A stretch of DNA of 5,811 nt from JBAZDC01 sp041654595 (GTDB taxonomy: Bacteria; Pseudomonadota; Gammaproteobacteria; Burkholderiales; Burkholderiaceae_B): contig CAZKBT010000103.1 in NCBI GenBank assembly GCA_964551305.1, positions 1-5,811 on the forward strand, in the 5' to 3' direction. Positions 1-5,458 of this stretch are shown one piece after another. The translations under genes and the position numbers were made by a program. Position 1 is the first letter of the stretch. Each line of letters begins with the position of its first letter. The notes beneath the pieces were generated by a model. It had not been told where the DNA came from. It saw only the letters and a list, made by a program, of their open reading frames with translations, and did no database searches.

Positions 1-23
1 GTTTTACTCCGACGATTCCGACG

Positions 24-74
24 AAAGTGGGTCAGTTTTCAACCGGCGTTGACATGTATTGCAGTGATTGACAT
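24..74. mobile_element. possible insertion-sequence end remnant
   Basis: The stretch around positions 28-53 (core GGTCAGTTTTCAACCGGCG) resembles, from memory, end sequences of IS21-family elements in proteobacteria. Three TTGAC repeats follow at 49-53, 68-72 and 80-84; short repeats are a common trait of transposase-binding ends. No transposase is visible, and the rest of any element would lie left of the window. The end of the neighbouring unknown gene, including its stop codon at 39-41, lies inside this stretch. The identification comes from recall only and is uncertain. Confidence 0.25.
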
Positions 75-584
75 TGGAATTGACCTGTTTCCCTTCAAAA
101 CCTCAAGCAGAAGATATCTCGCATGCTCCTGCTGCATTTGCGTATATCCATGAGCCATTGGCCAATACCCCCCTGTCCCCAGGGCGTGCTTATCAAATAC
201 ATATCCACGCTCGACTGCCATTGCTTCAAGCAGGGACGCAAAAAGAGTATTAGCCAAAGTGACCCAATTCTGTTGCTGGCTCTCGCTCATTCTTGTTTGA
301 TCAACGAATAAGTGCCCTTTGTATTCGGCCCATCGATTAACAACATCATTCTCTGTTTTGGTCCTTTTTTTGGGTAGACCCCCGCGATAGGCAATATCGA
401 TCATATTTAATGCCTTCACGTGGTCTTCGCTCAAGCGCGTCGCTCTAGTACTCATCAGCGTGCGGAATACAGCTTCTTTATCATCAGATCGAACCCTCCT
501 CCGCTCGATCCATTTTTGTATTTGTATCGCAACCGCAGGCCCACAAAAAGTAGCAATAACGATCGCTAATGCCCAACTATCCAT
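39..584 (-). CDS. hypothetical protein, DUF6680-like, N-terminal hydrophobic segment
   Basis: This is a 181-residue protein of unknown function. Residues 3-20 (WALAIVIATFCGPAVAIQ) form one hydrophobic segment followed by a basic stretch (KWIERRRVR), suggesting a single N-terminal membrane anchor with a cytoplasmic body. The rest is predicted helical, with conserved-looking blocks: VFRTLMSTRATRLSEDHV (39-56), ALNMIDIAY (58-66), SLLEAMAVERGYVFDKHAL (117-135) and GGYWPMAHG (138-146). The layout matches what I recall of DUF6680 proteins, which have no established role. I chose the ATG at 582-584 because GGGGAGAGG lies just upstream and the protein family starts with this hydrophobic segment. An in-frame ATG at 681-683 would add 33 residues but has no Shine-Dalgarno sequence. 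The gene is AT-richer than the core genes (rows 301-420 count about 43% GC), which fits acquired cargo. The last five or so residues may come from a mobile-element end. Confidence 0.7.
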   Translation of the reverse strand: MDSWALAIVIATFCGPAVAIQIQKWIERRRVRSDDKEAVFRTLMSTRATRLSEDHVKALNMIDIAYRGGLPKKRTKTENDVVNRWAEYKGHLFVDQTRMSESQQQNWVTLANTLFASLLEAMAVERGYVFDKHALGTGGYWPMAHGYTQMQQEHARYLLLEVLKGNRSIPMSITAIHVNAG

Positions 585-879
585 GATCCTCTCCCCGCGC
601 CATCCTGGCGCCACAACGATCATAACCGCAACAGGTTGTATCAGCCCCACTAACTTATCCCCATACGCTGTGCATAACCCCATGGAGAACCCTAGGGTAT
701 GTCACACAACTGCAAAAGAGGCGCGGCTCGGAGGTTCGATGGCTACAGATTGCACGGGTCAAAAAGACTCAGTCATTCCCCGCCTCTAGTTGAGCAAGCG
801 CCTCTTGGATAACGTCGAAGATGGGTTGATAGAAGCCTTTAGCTGCATTGAAGAAAGCCAAAGTTCGATACCGGCCACC
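585..879. other. degenerate stretch without an intact gene
   Basis: This stretch lies between the unknown gene and the integrase fragment. I find no intact gene, tRNA, clear promoter or long repeat. The right part (769 to about 876) encodes on the minus strand a protein-like tail, GRYRTLAFFNAAKGFYQPIF followed by DVIQEALAQLEAGND and a TGA at 769-771. This could be the end of a destroyed gene, but I do not recognise it and no start or upstream domain is visible. The promoter for the unknown gene should lie in 600-720, but no pair of boxes there is convincing. Confidence 0.4.
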
Positions 880-1107
880 AAGGAATGTCGAGATACCAGC
901 GTCACATTGGCCTTGCAAGCGGGCACCGATCCTGCGTGGGTTGCCGCACAGCTTGGACATAGCTTAGCCGTGATGATGCGCGACTATGCCAATTGGATCC
1001 CGGGCGGAGACATGCGTCGCAATCTTGCGGCTGTAAACACGGCTATTTCGTCAGATTCCGCACTAAATCCGCACCAGCATTCCAAAAAAAACAAAAAAGC
1101 CCTGTAA
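880..1107 (+). pseudogene. C-terminal fragment of a tyrosine recombinase (phage-type integrase)
   Basis: The open frame holds only the end of an integrase catalytic domain: CRDTSVTLALQAG, DPAWVAAQLGH, then MMRDYANWIPGGD. This follows the family pattern R-[HD]-T, then WVA.QLGH, then Y..WI. The box II arginine (codon at 889-891), the LGH histidine and the nucleophilic tyrosine (codon 985-987) are all present; RDT in place of RHT is a known natural variant. The N-terminal DNA-binding domains, the first catalytic arginine and the lysine are missing, and the frame upstream is closed by a TAG at 787-789. The frame could start at a TTG at 790, but residues before about position 880 show no integrase similarity. 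The fragment points at the 3' end of tRNA-Ser, 25 bp away, as expected for an element integrated there. Its last residues (SKKNKKAL) are read from the tRNA terminator. It is very probably not functional; the left boundary is approximate. Confidence 0.75.
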
Positions 1108-1119
1108 AAACAGGGCTTT
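1084..1119 (-). terminator. rho-independent terminator of tRNA-Ser
   Basis: Reading the minus strand, a perfect 9-bp stem AAAGCCCTG / CAGGGCTTT (1111-1119 with 1096-1104) with a 6-nt loop is followed by a long U-rich tract (TTTTTTGTTTTTTTT, complement of 1084-1098). It starts 14 nt past the tRNA 3' end. In the plus direction only three T residues follow the stem, so it should mainly stop minus-strand transcription. The stop codon of the integrase fragment (1105-1107) lies inside the hairpin. Confidence 0.9.
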
Positions 1120-1132
1120 GAACCAGATTTTC

Positions 1133-1225
1133 TGGCGGAGACGGAGGGATTCGAACCCTCGATGCGGGTATAAGCCGCATGCTCCCTTAGCAGGGGAGTA
1201 CCTTCAACCTCTCGGCCACGTCTCC
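1133..1225 (-). tRNA. tRNA-Ser(GCU)
   Basis: A complete class II tRNA of 93 nt with the CCA tail encoded (1133-1135). The acceptor stem is GGAGACG (1219-1225) paired with CGTCTCC (1137-1143), discriminator base G at 1136. The anticodon arm has a CTCCC/GGGAG stem, loop CTGCTAA and anticodon GCT (plus-strand AGC at 1189-1191), so it reads AGC/AGU serine codons. The long variable arm typical of tRNA-Ser is present: a 6-bp stem (1162-1167 with 1175-1180) and a 7-nt loop. The T arm contains GGTTCGAATCC. Its 3' end faces the integrase fragment, which marks it as the probable attachment site of a past integrative element. Confidence 0.97.
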
Positions 1226-1239
1226 GAACAAAGAGCGTT

Positions 1240-1268
1240 ATTCTAGCATGAGTTAAATTAACTCAAAA
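1240..1268 (-). promoter_or_regulatory. sigma70-type promoter of tRNA-Ser
   Basis: On the minus strand, TTTTGA (1263-1268) and TAGAAT (1240-1245) are separated by 17 bp. TAGAAT matches the -10 consensus at five of six positions and is preceded by TGC, close to an extended -10. Transcription would begin around 1233, some 8 nt before the mature tRNA 5' end. The spacer contains an inverted repeat, GAGTTAA-A-TTAACTC (1250-1264). Confidence 0.65.
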
Positions 1269-1287
1269 GCGCGTGCACGCGGTTTTT
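1265..1287 (-). terminator. weak hairpin after lysC, possible terminator
   Basis: About 25 bp after the lysC stop, the minus strand carries CGCGTGCACGCG (1270-1281, a perfect 12-bp palindrome), flanked by AAAA and TTTT that can extend the stem across one mismatch. The stem is short with a 4-nt loop and only four U residues, so termination would be inefficient. It overlaps the proposed -35 box of tRNA-Ser, so some lysC transcription may run into the tRNA gene. Confidence 0.35.
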
Positions 1288-1312
1288 CAGCATTCCGGCG
1301 CACATGAATTCC

Positions 1313-2581
1313 CTACTCGGCCGCGGCGCTCTTGTCCTGGTCCAGCTCGAACGCCCTGTGCAAGGCGCGAACCGCCAATTCCATGTACTTGTCATTGATG
1401 ACCACCGAGGTTTTGATTTCGCTCGTGCTGATCATCTGGATGTTGATGCCCTCTTCCGACAAAGTGCGGAACATCAGGCTGGCGATGCCCACGTGGCTGC
1501 GCATGCCGATGCCCACGATGGAAACCTTGCACACTTTGTCATCGCCGATGACTTCGGCGGCGCCGACTGCCGGAGCGACCTGATTCCTCAGCAAATCAAT
1601 GGTGCGGACGTAGTCGTTGCGGTTGACGGTGAACGAAAAATCGGTCGTGCCGGCAACGGACTGGTTCTGCAAAATCATATCGACGTCGATGTTGGCGGCG
1701 GCCACCGGGCCAAGTATCGAATAGGCCACGCCGGGCGTATCCGGCACGGCGAGCAACGTCAGTTTGGCCTCGTCACGGCTGAAGGCAATGCCCGAAACAA
1801 CAGCGGATTCCATCTTCTGGTCTTCCTCGAAAGTAATTAGCGTGCCCGAAGCCATTTCTTCTCCGAGCGGGATCATGGGGTCGGTCAGCGACGACAGGAC
1901 GCGAACGGGAACCTGGTATTTGCCGGCGAACTCCACCGCCCGGATCTGCAGCACTTTGGAGCCCAGCGATGCCATTTCCAGCATTTCCTCGAACGACACG
2001 ACGGACATGCGGCGCGCCTCGGGAACGACCCGAGGATCGGTGGTGTAAACGCCATCGACATCGGTAAAGATCAAACATTCATCCGCCTTCAGCGCCGCAG
2101 CCATCGCCACCGCGGACGTATCGGAACCGCCGCGGCCCAACGTGGTGATGTAGCCGTTGTCGTCGATGCCCTGGAAGCCCGTGACGATCACGACGCGCCC
2201 GGCATCCAGATCAGCGCGCACGCGCTCATCGTCTATGGATTTGATGCGCGCTTTCGTATAGGCGGAATCCGTCTTGACGGGGACTTGCCAGCCTGTGTAG
2301 CTACGGGCTGCAACGCCTTGCGCCATCAAGGCGATCGCCAGCAATGCGCTGCTTGCCTGCTCGCCCGTCGACGCCAGCATATCCAGCTCGCGCGCGTCCG
2401 GCTGCGGAGTGATCTCCTTGGCCAAGCCCAGCAAGCGATTGGTTTCTCCCGACATGGCCGAAGGCACCACGACGACCTGGTGGCCTGCCGCGTGCCATTT
2501 GGCCACGCGGCGCGCGACATTCTGGATCCGCTCGACCGAACCCATCGAAGTGCCGCCATACTTATGAACGATCAGGGACAT
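1313..2581 (-). CDS. lysC: aspartate kinase (aspartokinase), LysC
   Basis: LysC phosphorylates L-aspartate with ATP to 4-phospho-L-aspartate, the first step toward lysine, diaminopimelate, threonine and methionine, in the cytoplasm. The 422 residues match the usual length of the short, monofunctional aspartokinases. The kinase domain (about 1-240) shows KYGGTSMG (7-14), STGEQASSAL (71-80), TTLGRGGSDTSAVA (146-159) and FTDVDGVYTTDPR (172-184). Two ACT regulatory domains follow (about 265-340 and 350-415), including ILQNQSV (303-309) and INIQMISTSEIK (379-390), the region that binds lysine and threonine in related enzymes. Feedback inhibition is therefore expected, though not visible directly. 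The ATG at 2579-2581 gives the standard N-terminus; the Shine-Dalgarno (AGAG) is weak. It lies 155 nt downstream of tilS, so it may have its own promoter. An in-frame ATG at codon 257 could yield a separate regulatory subunit. Confidence 0.97.
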   Translation of the reverse strand: MSLIVHKYGGTSMGSVERIQNVARRVAKWHAAGHQVVVVPSAMSGETNRLLGLAKEITPQPDARELDMLASTGEQASSALLAIALMAQGVAARSYTGWQVPVKTDSAYTKARIKSIDDERVRADLDAGRVVIVTGFQGIDDNGYITTLGRGGSDTSAVAMAAALKADECLIFTDVDGVYTTDPRVVPEARRMSVVSFEEMLEMASLGSKVLQIRAVEFAGKYQVPVRVLSSLTDPMIPLGEEMASGTLITFEEDQKMESAVVSGIAFSRDEAKLTLLAVPDTPGVAYSILGPVAAANIDVDMILQNQSVAGTTDFSFTVNRNDYVRTIDLLRNQVAPAVGAAEVIGDDKVCKVSIVGIGMRSHVGIASLMFRTLSEEGINIQMISTSEIKTSVVINDKYMELAVRALHRAFELDQDKSAAAE

Positions 2582-2736
2582 CTTTTACTCTGATTAGAAG
2601 GCGCGCCGACCTTGAACCGCTTCAATACCAGGCTCTGGTTTTATCCTGACAGCAAAGATGGACGCTAGGACACAAAGCTCAGTATTTTAACGTGTATTAC
2701 AGATGTTCGTTCGCGCGTATCGTGAACGAATGAATG
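2582..2736 (-). promoter_or_regulatory. lysC upstream region with possible promoter
   Basis: This 155-nt gap is the longest between core genes here and is likely to hold a lysC promoter. On the minus strand the best -10-like box is TAAAAT (2686-2691), with no good -35 partner. There is no U-rich hairpin after tilS, so readthrough from the upstream genes is possible. I see no lysine riboswitch architecture. A small hairpin TTGAA-GCGG-TTCAA lies in the expected leader around 2612-2625. Confidence 0.3.
2706..2730. repeat. inverted repeat downstream of tilS
   Basis: TTCGTTC (2706-2712) and GAACGAA (2724-2730) form a perfect 7-bp inverted repeat around an 11-nt centre, starting 6 nt past the tilS stop. 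No run of U follows on the minus strand, so it is not a classical terminator. It could protect the mRNA 3' end or be an operator for lysC; neither is shown. Confidence 0.4.
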
Positions 2737-3777
2737 TCAGCCGTCCGAGTCGTCCAGGATCACCCGCCCCTTGCGGCACCGCAGCCACACTCGTCCGTGC
2801 TTGACCTGCATGTGGCGATCGTGTCCCAAGGCGTGAAGTTCGCGCAGTTGCTTCATCCAGTCGTCCAGGCGCGCCTGCGTCGGCATGCGCGTGCCGTGCC
2901 GCGCCAGCCAGTAGCGCAAGACCAGGGCCTGCCTGTCCTGCGACAGGCCGCGCCAGGCTTTCAAGGAAAAGCTGCGGCCGTCGTCTTGCGGATCGAGGCT
3001 CGAGAAGTCCTGCGCGGCGACCTCTTGAAGAACGCGATCTGCCTGGGCGCTTTGCCGCGCATGCCGCGCCAGTACGCGCTGCCACCCGGGCCAGCGCTGG
3101 GACAAGACAGGCGCCAGCCGCTCGCGCAAGGCGCTGCGCGTGTACCGGTCATCGGCATTGCTGGGGTCGTCGACGGCCCGCCATCCCGTTGCCTCGTGAA
3201 AACGCGACGCCTGCTCCAGGATGGCGGCGCGCGGCTGATCCAGCCAGGGCCGAGCATACGTGACGCCATCGCGCCGCGAGGTCGGCGCCATCGCCGCAAG
3301 TCCGCCAGGACCACTGCCCCTGAGCAATCTGAGCAATACCGTTTCGGCCTGATCGTCCTGGTGATGGGCCAACAGGATATGCCGCACATCCATCATGCGG
3401 CTCAGCTGCGCCAGCGCCGCATACCGCGCGTCGCGCGCGCCGGCCTCGGTGCCTGTGCCTTGCGTCAGATCGACTTGCACGCGCATGCTATGGCATGGCA
3501 GCCGCAAGCGCTGCGCCAGCTCATGCACCTGCGCCTGCCAGCTGTCGGCAGACGCCTGCAAACCGTGATGAATGTGAAACACATGCAGCTCCACGCCTTG
3601 GCTTTTTGCCCATTGCGCGGCGTGGACGGCCAGCATGGCCGAATCCGGTCCGCCGCTGACCCCCACCGCCAAGCGCGCCGGCCTGGTTTCCAGATCCTGG
3701 ACGCTAGCCGCGATGGCCTGAAGCAGAAGGGGAGAACCGACGTAGCCGAGCGATTCCGGGTCGGCCGCCACGGACAT
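2737..3777 (-). CDS. tilS: tRNA(Ile)-lysidine synthetase TilS
   Basis: TilS uses ATP and lysine to turn cytidine 34 of the tRNA-Ile with CAU anticodon into lysidine, so that it reads AUA and is charged with isoleucine. It is normally essential and cytoplasmic. The N-terminal PP-loop ATPase domain shows SGGPDS (41-46), HIHHGL (68-73), the AHHQDDQAET block (137-146), RPWLD (176-180), DPSN (204-207) and RYTRSALR (211-218), all typical. A helical middle domain follows (about 220-310). At 346 residues it is shorter than E. coli TilS (about 430) and lacks most of the C-terminal domain, resembling compact TilS forms. The ATG at 3775-3777 is 17 nt after the accA stop, with AGG about 8 nt upstream, so co-transcription with accA is very likely. 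The N-terminus before residue 15 is variable in the family, so a later start cannot be excluded. Confidence 0.95.
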   Translation of the reverse strand: MSVAADPESLGYVGSPLLLQAIAASVQDLETRPARLAVGVSGGPDSAMLAVHAAQWAKSQGVELHVFHIHHGLQASADSWQAQVHELAQRLRLPCHSMRVQVDLTQGTGTEAGARDARYAALAQLSRMMDVRHILLAHHQDDQAETVLLRLLRGSGPGGLAAMAPTSRRDGVTYARPWLDQPRAAILEQASRFHEATGWRAVDDPSNADDRYTRSALRERLAPVLSQRWPGWQRVLARHARQSAQADRVLQEVAAQDFSSLDPQDDGRSFSLKAWRGLSQDRQALVLRYWLARHGTRMPTQARLDDWMKQLRELHALGHDRHMQVKHGRVWLRCRKGRVILDDSDG

Positions 3778-3794
3778 GATGAGGACCTATCCGT

Positions 3795-4760
3795 TCAGGA
3801 CTTGGCGTCCTGGAAGCGCCCGTACGATAGCAAGCGCTCGACGCGACGCTCCACCAGCCGGTCCATGGGCATGCCGCTGATCTGGCGCAGGGAATCGGTC
3901 AGAGCGCGCCCGAGCTGGCGAGCCATCAACTCGGGATCTCGGTGCGCGCCGCCCACCGGTTCGTTCACGATCCGATCTATGAGACCCAGTTCCTTCAGAC
4001 GCGGCGCGGTAATCGCCAAGGCTTCGGCCGCCACCGGCGCTTTATCCGCGCTGCGCCACAAGATCGAGGCGCATCCTTCGGGGGAGATCACGGCATAGGT
4101 CGAATACTGCAACATCAAGACCGTGTCGCCGACGGCGATGGCCAATGCGCCGCCCGAACCGCCTTCGCCGATGATGGTGGCGATAATGGGCACCCTCAAT
4201 TCCGCCATGGCGTAAAGATTGTGCCCGATGGCCTCGGACTGGCCTCGCTCTTCGGCGCCCACGCCCGGATAGGCGCCGGGTGTGTCCACGAAGGTGAAAA
4301 CCGGAACCTGGAATTTTTCGGCCAAGCGCATCAGGCGCAGCGCCTTGCGATAGCCTTCGGGACGCGGCATTCCGAAGTTGCGCATGGCGCGCTCCTTGGT
4401 GTCCCGACCCTTTTGATGGCCGATGACCATGCAGGGCGTGCCGTTGAAGCGCGCCAATCCGCCCACGATCGACAGATCGTCGGCGTACATACGGTCGCCG
4501 TGCAGCTCATGGAAATCCGTGAATATTTCCCGTACGTAATCCAAGGTGTAAGGGCGCTGAGGATGGCGCGCCACCAATGCCGTCTGCCACGGCGTCAGCT
4601 TGGCGTAGATGCTTTTTGCCAGGGCCTGATTCTTTTGCTGTAATCGCCCCACCTCTTCCGAGATATCGACCGCCGAGTCGGTTTGAACGTATCGCAATTG
4701 CTCGATCTTGCTTTCAAGCTCGGCCAGAGGCTGTTCGAATTCCAGGAAAGTATTACGCAT
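3795..4760 (-). CDS. accA: acetyl-CoA carboxylase carboxyltransferase subunit alpha
   Basis: AccA forms, with AccD, the carboxyltransferase that moves the carboxyl group from biotin on AccB to acetyl-CoA, giving malonyl-CoA for fatty-acid synthesis. The 321 residues match the family (about 320). The N-terminus FLEFEQPLAELESKIEQL (5-22) is the typical helical start. The crotonase-like fold shows KGRDTKER (117-124), FVDTPGAYPG (157-166), the glycine-rich GEGGSGGALA (198-207) and SPEGCASILW (226-235). No accD is present here; in many betaproteobacteria it lies elsewhere, so subunit balance must be set from separate loci. It sits 41 nt after the glycosylase gene and 17 nt before tilS. The start ATG (4758-4760) has no recognisable Shine-Dalgarno sequence, yet alignment with the family supports this start, which suggests an unusual mode of initiation. 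Confidence 0.97.
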   Translation of the reverse strand: MRNTFLEFEQPLAELESKIEQLRYVQTDSAVDISEEVGRLQQKNQALAKSIYAKLTPWQTALVARHPQRPYTLDYVREIFTDFHELHGDRMYADDLSIVGGLARFNGTPCMVIGHQKGRDTKERAMRNFGMPRPEGYRKALRLMRLAEKFQVPVFTFVDTPGAYPGVGAEERGQSEAIGHNLYAMAELRVPIIATIIGEGGSGGALAIAVGDTVLMLQYSTYAVISPEGCASILWRSADKAPVAAEALAITAPRLKELGLIDRIVNEPVGGAHRDPELMARQLGRALTDSLRQISGMPMDRLVERRVERLLSYGRFQDAKS

Positions 4761-4768
4761 AAGAACAA

Positions 4769-4799
4769 TTTATCCAGGTAAAAGCGTACGCTTTGTCTA
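4769..4799 (-). promoter_or_regulatory. possible accA promoter with palindrome in the spacer
   Basis: On the minus strand TAGACA (4794-4799, five of six matches to TTGACA) and GATAAA (4769-4774, four of six to TATAAT) are 19 bp apart, which is long. Between them lies a perfect 14-bp palindrome AAAGCGTACGCTTT (4781-4794), which could be an operator or simply a hairpin in the longer transcript. A start near 4762 would give an almost leaderless accA mRNA. Confidence 0.35.
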
Positions 4800-4801
4800 G
4801 T

Positions 4802-5449
4802 CTAGTATTGCACGGCAGCCGGATCAAGGCTGCGCCATAGGTACCACGTTGCCACGGTCCGCCACGGCGCCCAGGCCTGGGCGACTTCCCGCGCATCGAA
4901 TCGAGACACGGGTTCGCCGCTGAAATAGTGTAACGAAATTGCCTTTAGCAGACTCGCATCGTCCAACGGCAGGACGTCGGGCCGCCTCAAGTTGAAAATC
5001 AGGAACATCTCGGCCGTCCAGCGGCCGATGCCGCGTATGTCACACAGCTCGGCGATGATGGCCTCGTCGCCCATGTCGTTCCAGCGCTGCGGCAGGACCT
5101 TCTTGTCGGCAAAATGCTGGGCAAGGTCCAGCACGTATTCCGCCTTGCGCTTGGACAAGCCCGACAGGGTAAGATCCGCCTCGGCCAGCTTGAGAAAGGC
5201 GCGCGGCGTCGGATTGCGGCCGCAGGCCTGGATGAATCGCTGCCACATGGCGTCGGCCGACTTCACAGAGATCTGGTGGCCGACTATGGCCCGCGCCAAG
5301 GTGACGAACGGCGCAGAGGGCACGGCGATCCAGGCCGAACTCTGCTGAGGGATGATTTTTTTCAGTATGCGGTCGCGCTTCATCAATTGCGCGCAGGCCT
5401 CGTCCCAGAAATCGGGCTTTTGCGATAGTTCGCCGACATTATCCAGCAT
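4802..5449 (-). CDS. alkA: DNA-3-methyladenine glycosylase II, AlkA-like (HhH-GPD)
   Basis: Enzymes of this family remove alkylated purines such as 3-methyladenine from DNA and start base excision repair. The 215-residue protein is a compact HhH-GPD form without the N-terminal domain of E. coli AlkA (282 residues). The helix-hairpin-helix with its GIG hairpin is at LCDIRGIGRWTAEMFLIF (135-152), and LPLDDASLLKA (160-170) carries the catalytic aspartate, probably D164. The family motif usually written VGQQIS reads VGHQIS here (56-61), a conservative-looking change at a DNA-contact loop. The ATG (5447-5449) follows AGGGATGG at a suitable distance, and the gene lies only 9 nt after the cysS stop, so the two are probably co-transcribed. 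The symbol alkA is by family; no adaptive-response Ada gene or Ada box is visible. Confidence 0.9.
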   Translation of the reverse strand: MLDNVGELSQKPDFWDEACAQLMKRDRILKKIIPQQSSAWIAVPSAPFVTLARAIVGHQISVKSADAMWQRFIQACGRNPTPRAFLKLAEADLTLSGLSKRKAEYVLDLAQHFADKKVLPQRWNDMGDEAIIAELCDIRGIGRWTAEMFLIFNLRRPDVLPLDDASLLKAISLHYFSGEPVSRFDAREVAQAWAPWRTVATWYLWRSLDPAAVQY

Positions 5450-5458
5450 GATCCATCC

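Noticed and set aside
585..683. N-terminal extension of the unknown gene to the ATG at 681-683.
   Set aside because: There is no ribosome site before that ATG, while the internal ATG at 582-584 has GGGGAGAGG and begins directly with the hydrophobic segment.
718..739. A second copy of the tRNA-Ser 3' end as an att site (CGGAGGTTCGA on the plus strand).
   Set aside because: It shares only a broken match of roughly 11 bases with the tRNA T arm and needs gaps; too weak to call a direct repeat.
790..879. Start of the integrase gene at the TTG at 790.
   Set aside because: The residues encoded before about 880 show no recombinase similarity and the catalytic domain would lack its first half, so this is just the opening of the frame after a stop codon.
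2582..2736. Lysine riboswitch before lysC.
   Set aside because: The space is short and I cannot find the conserved core or multi-helix layout of that riboswitch; it is also not expected in this lineage.
2734..4098. A 454-codon open frame on the plus strand opposite tilS and accA.
   Set aside because: It runs antisense to two certain genes in GC-rich DNA, has no recognisable domain and its proline- and arginine-rich composition is typical of a shadow frame.
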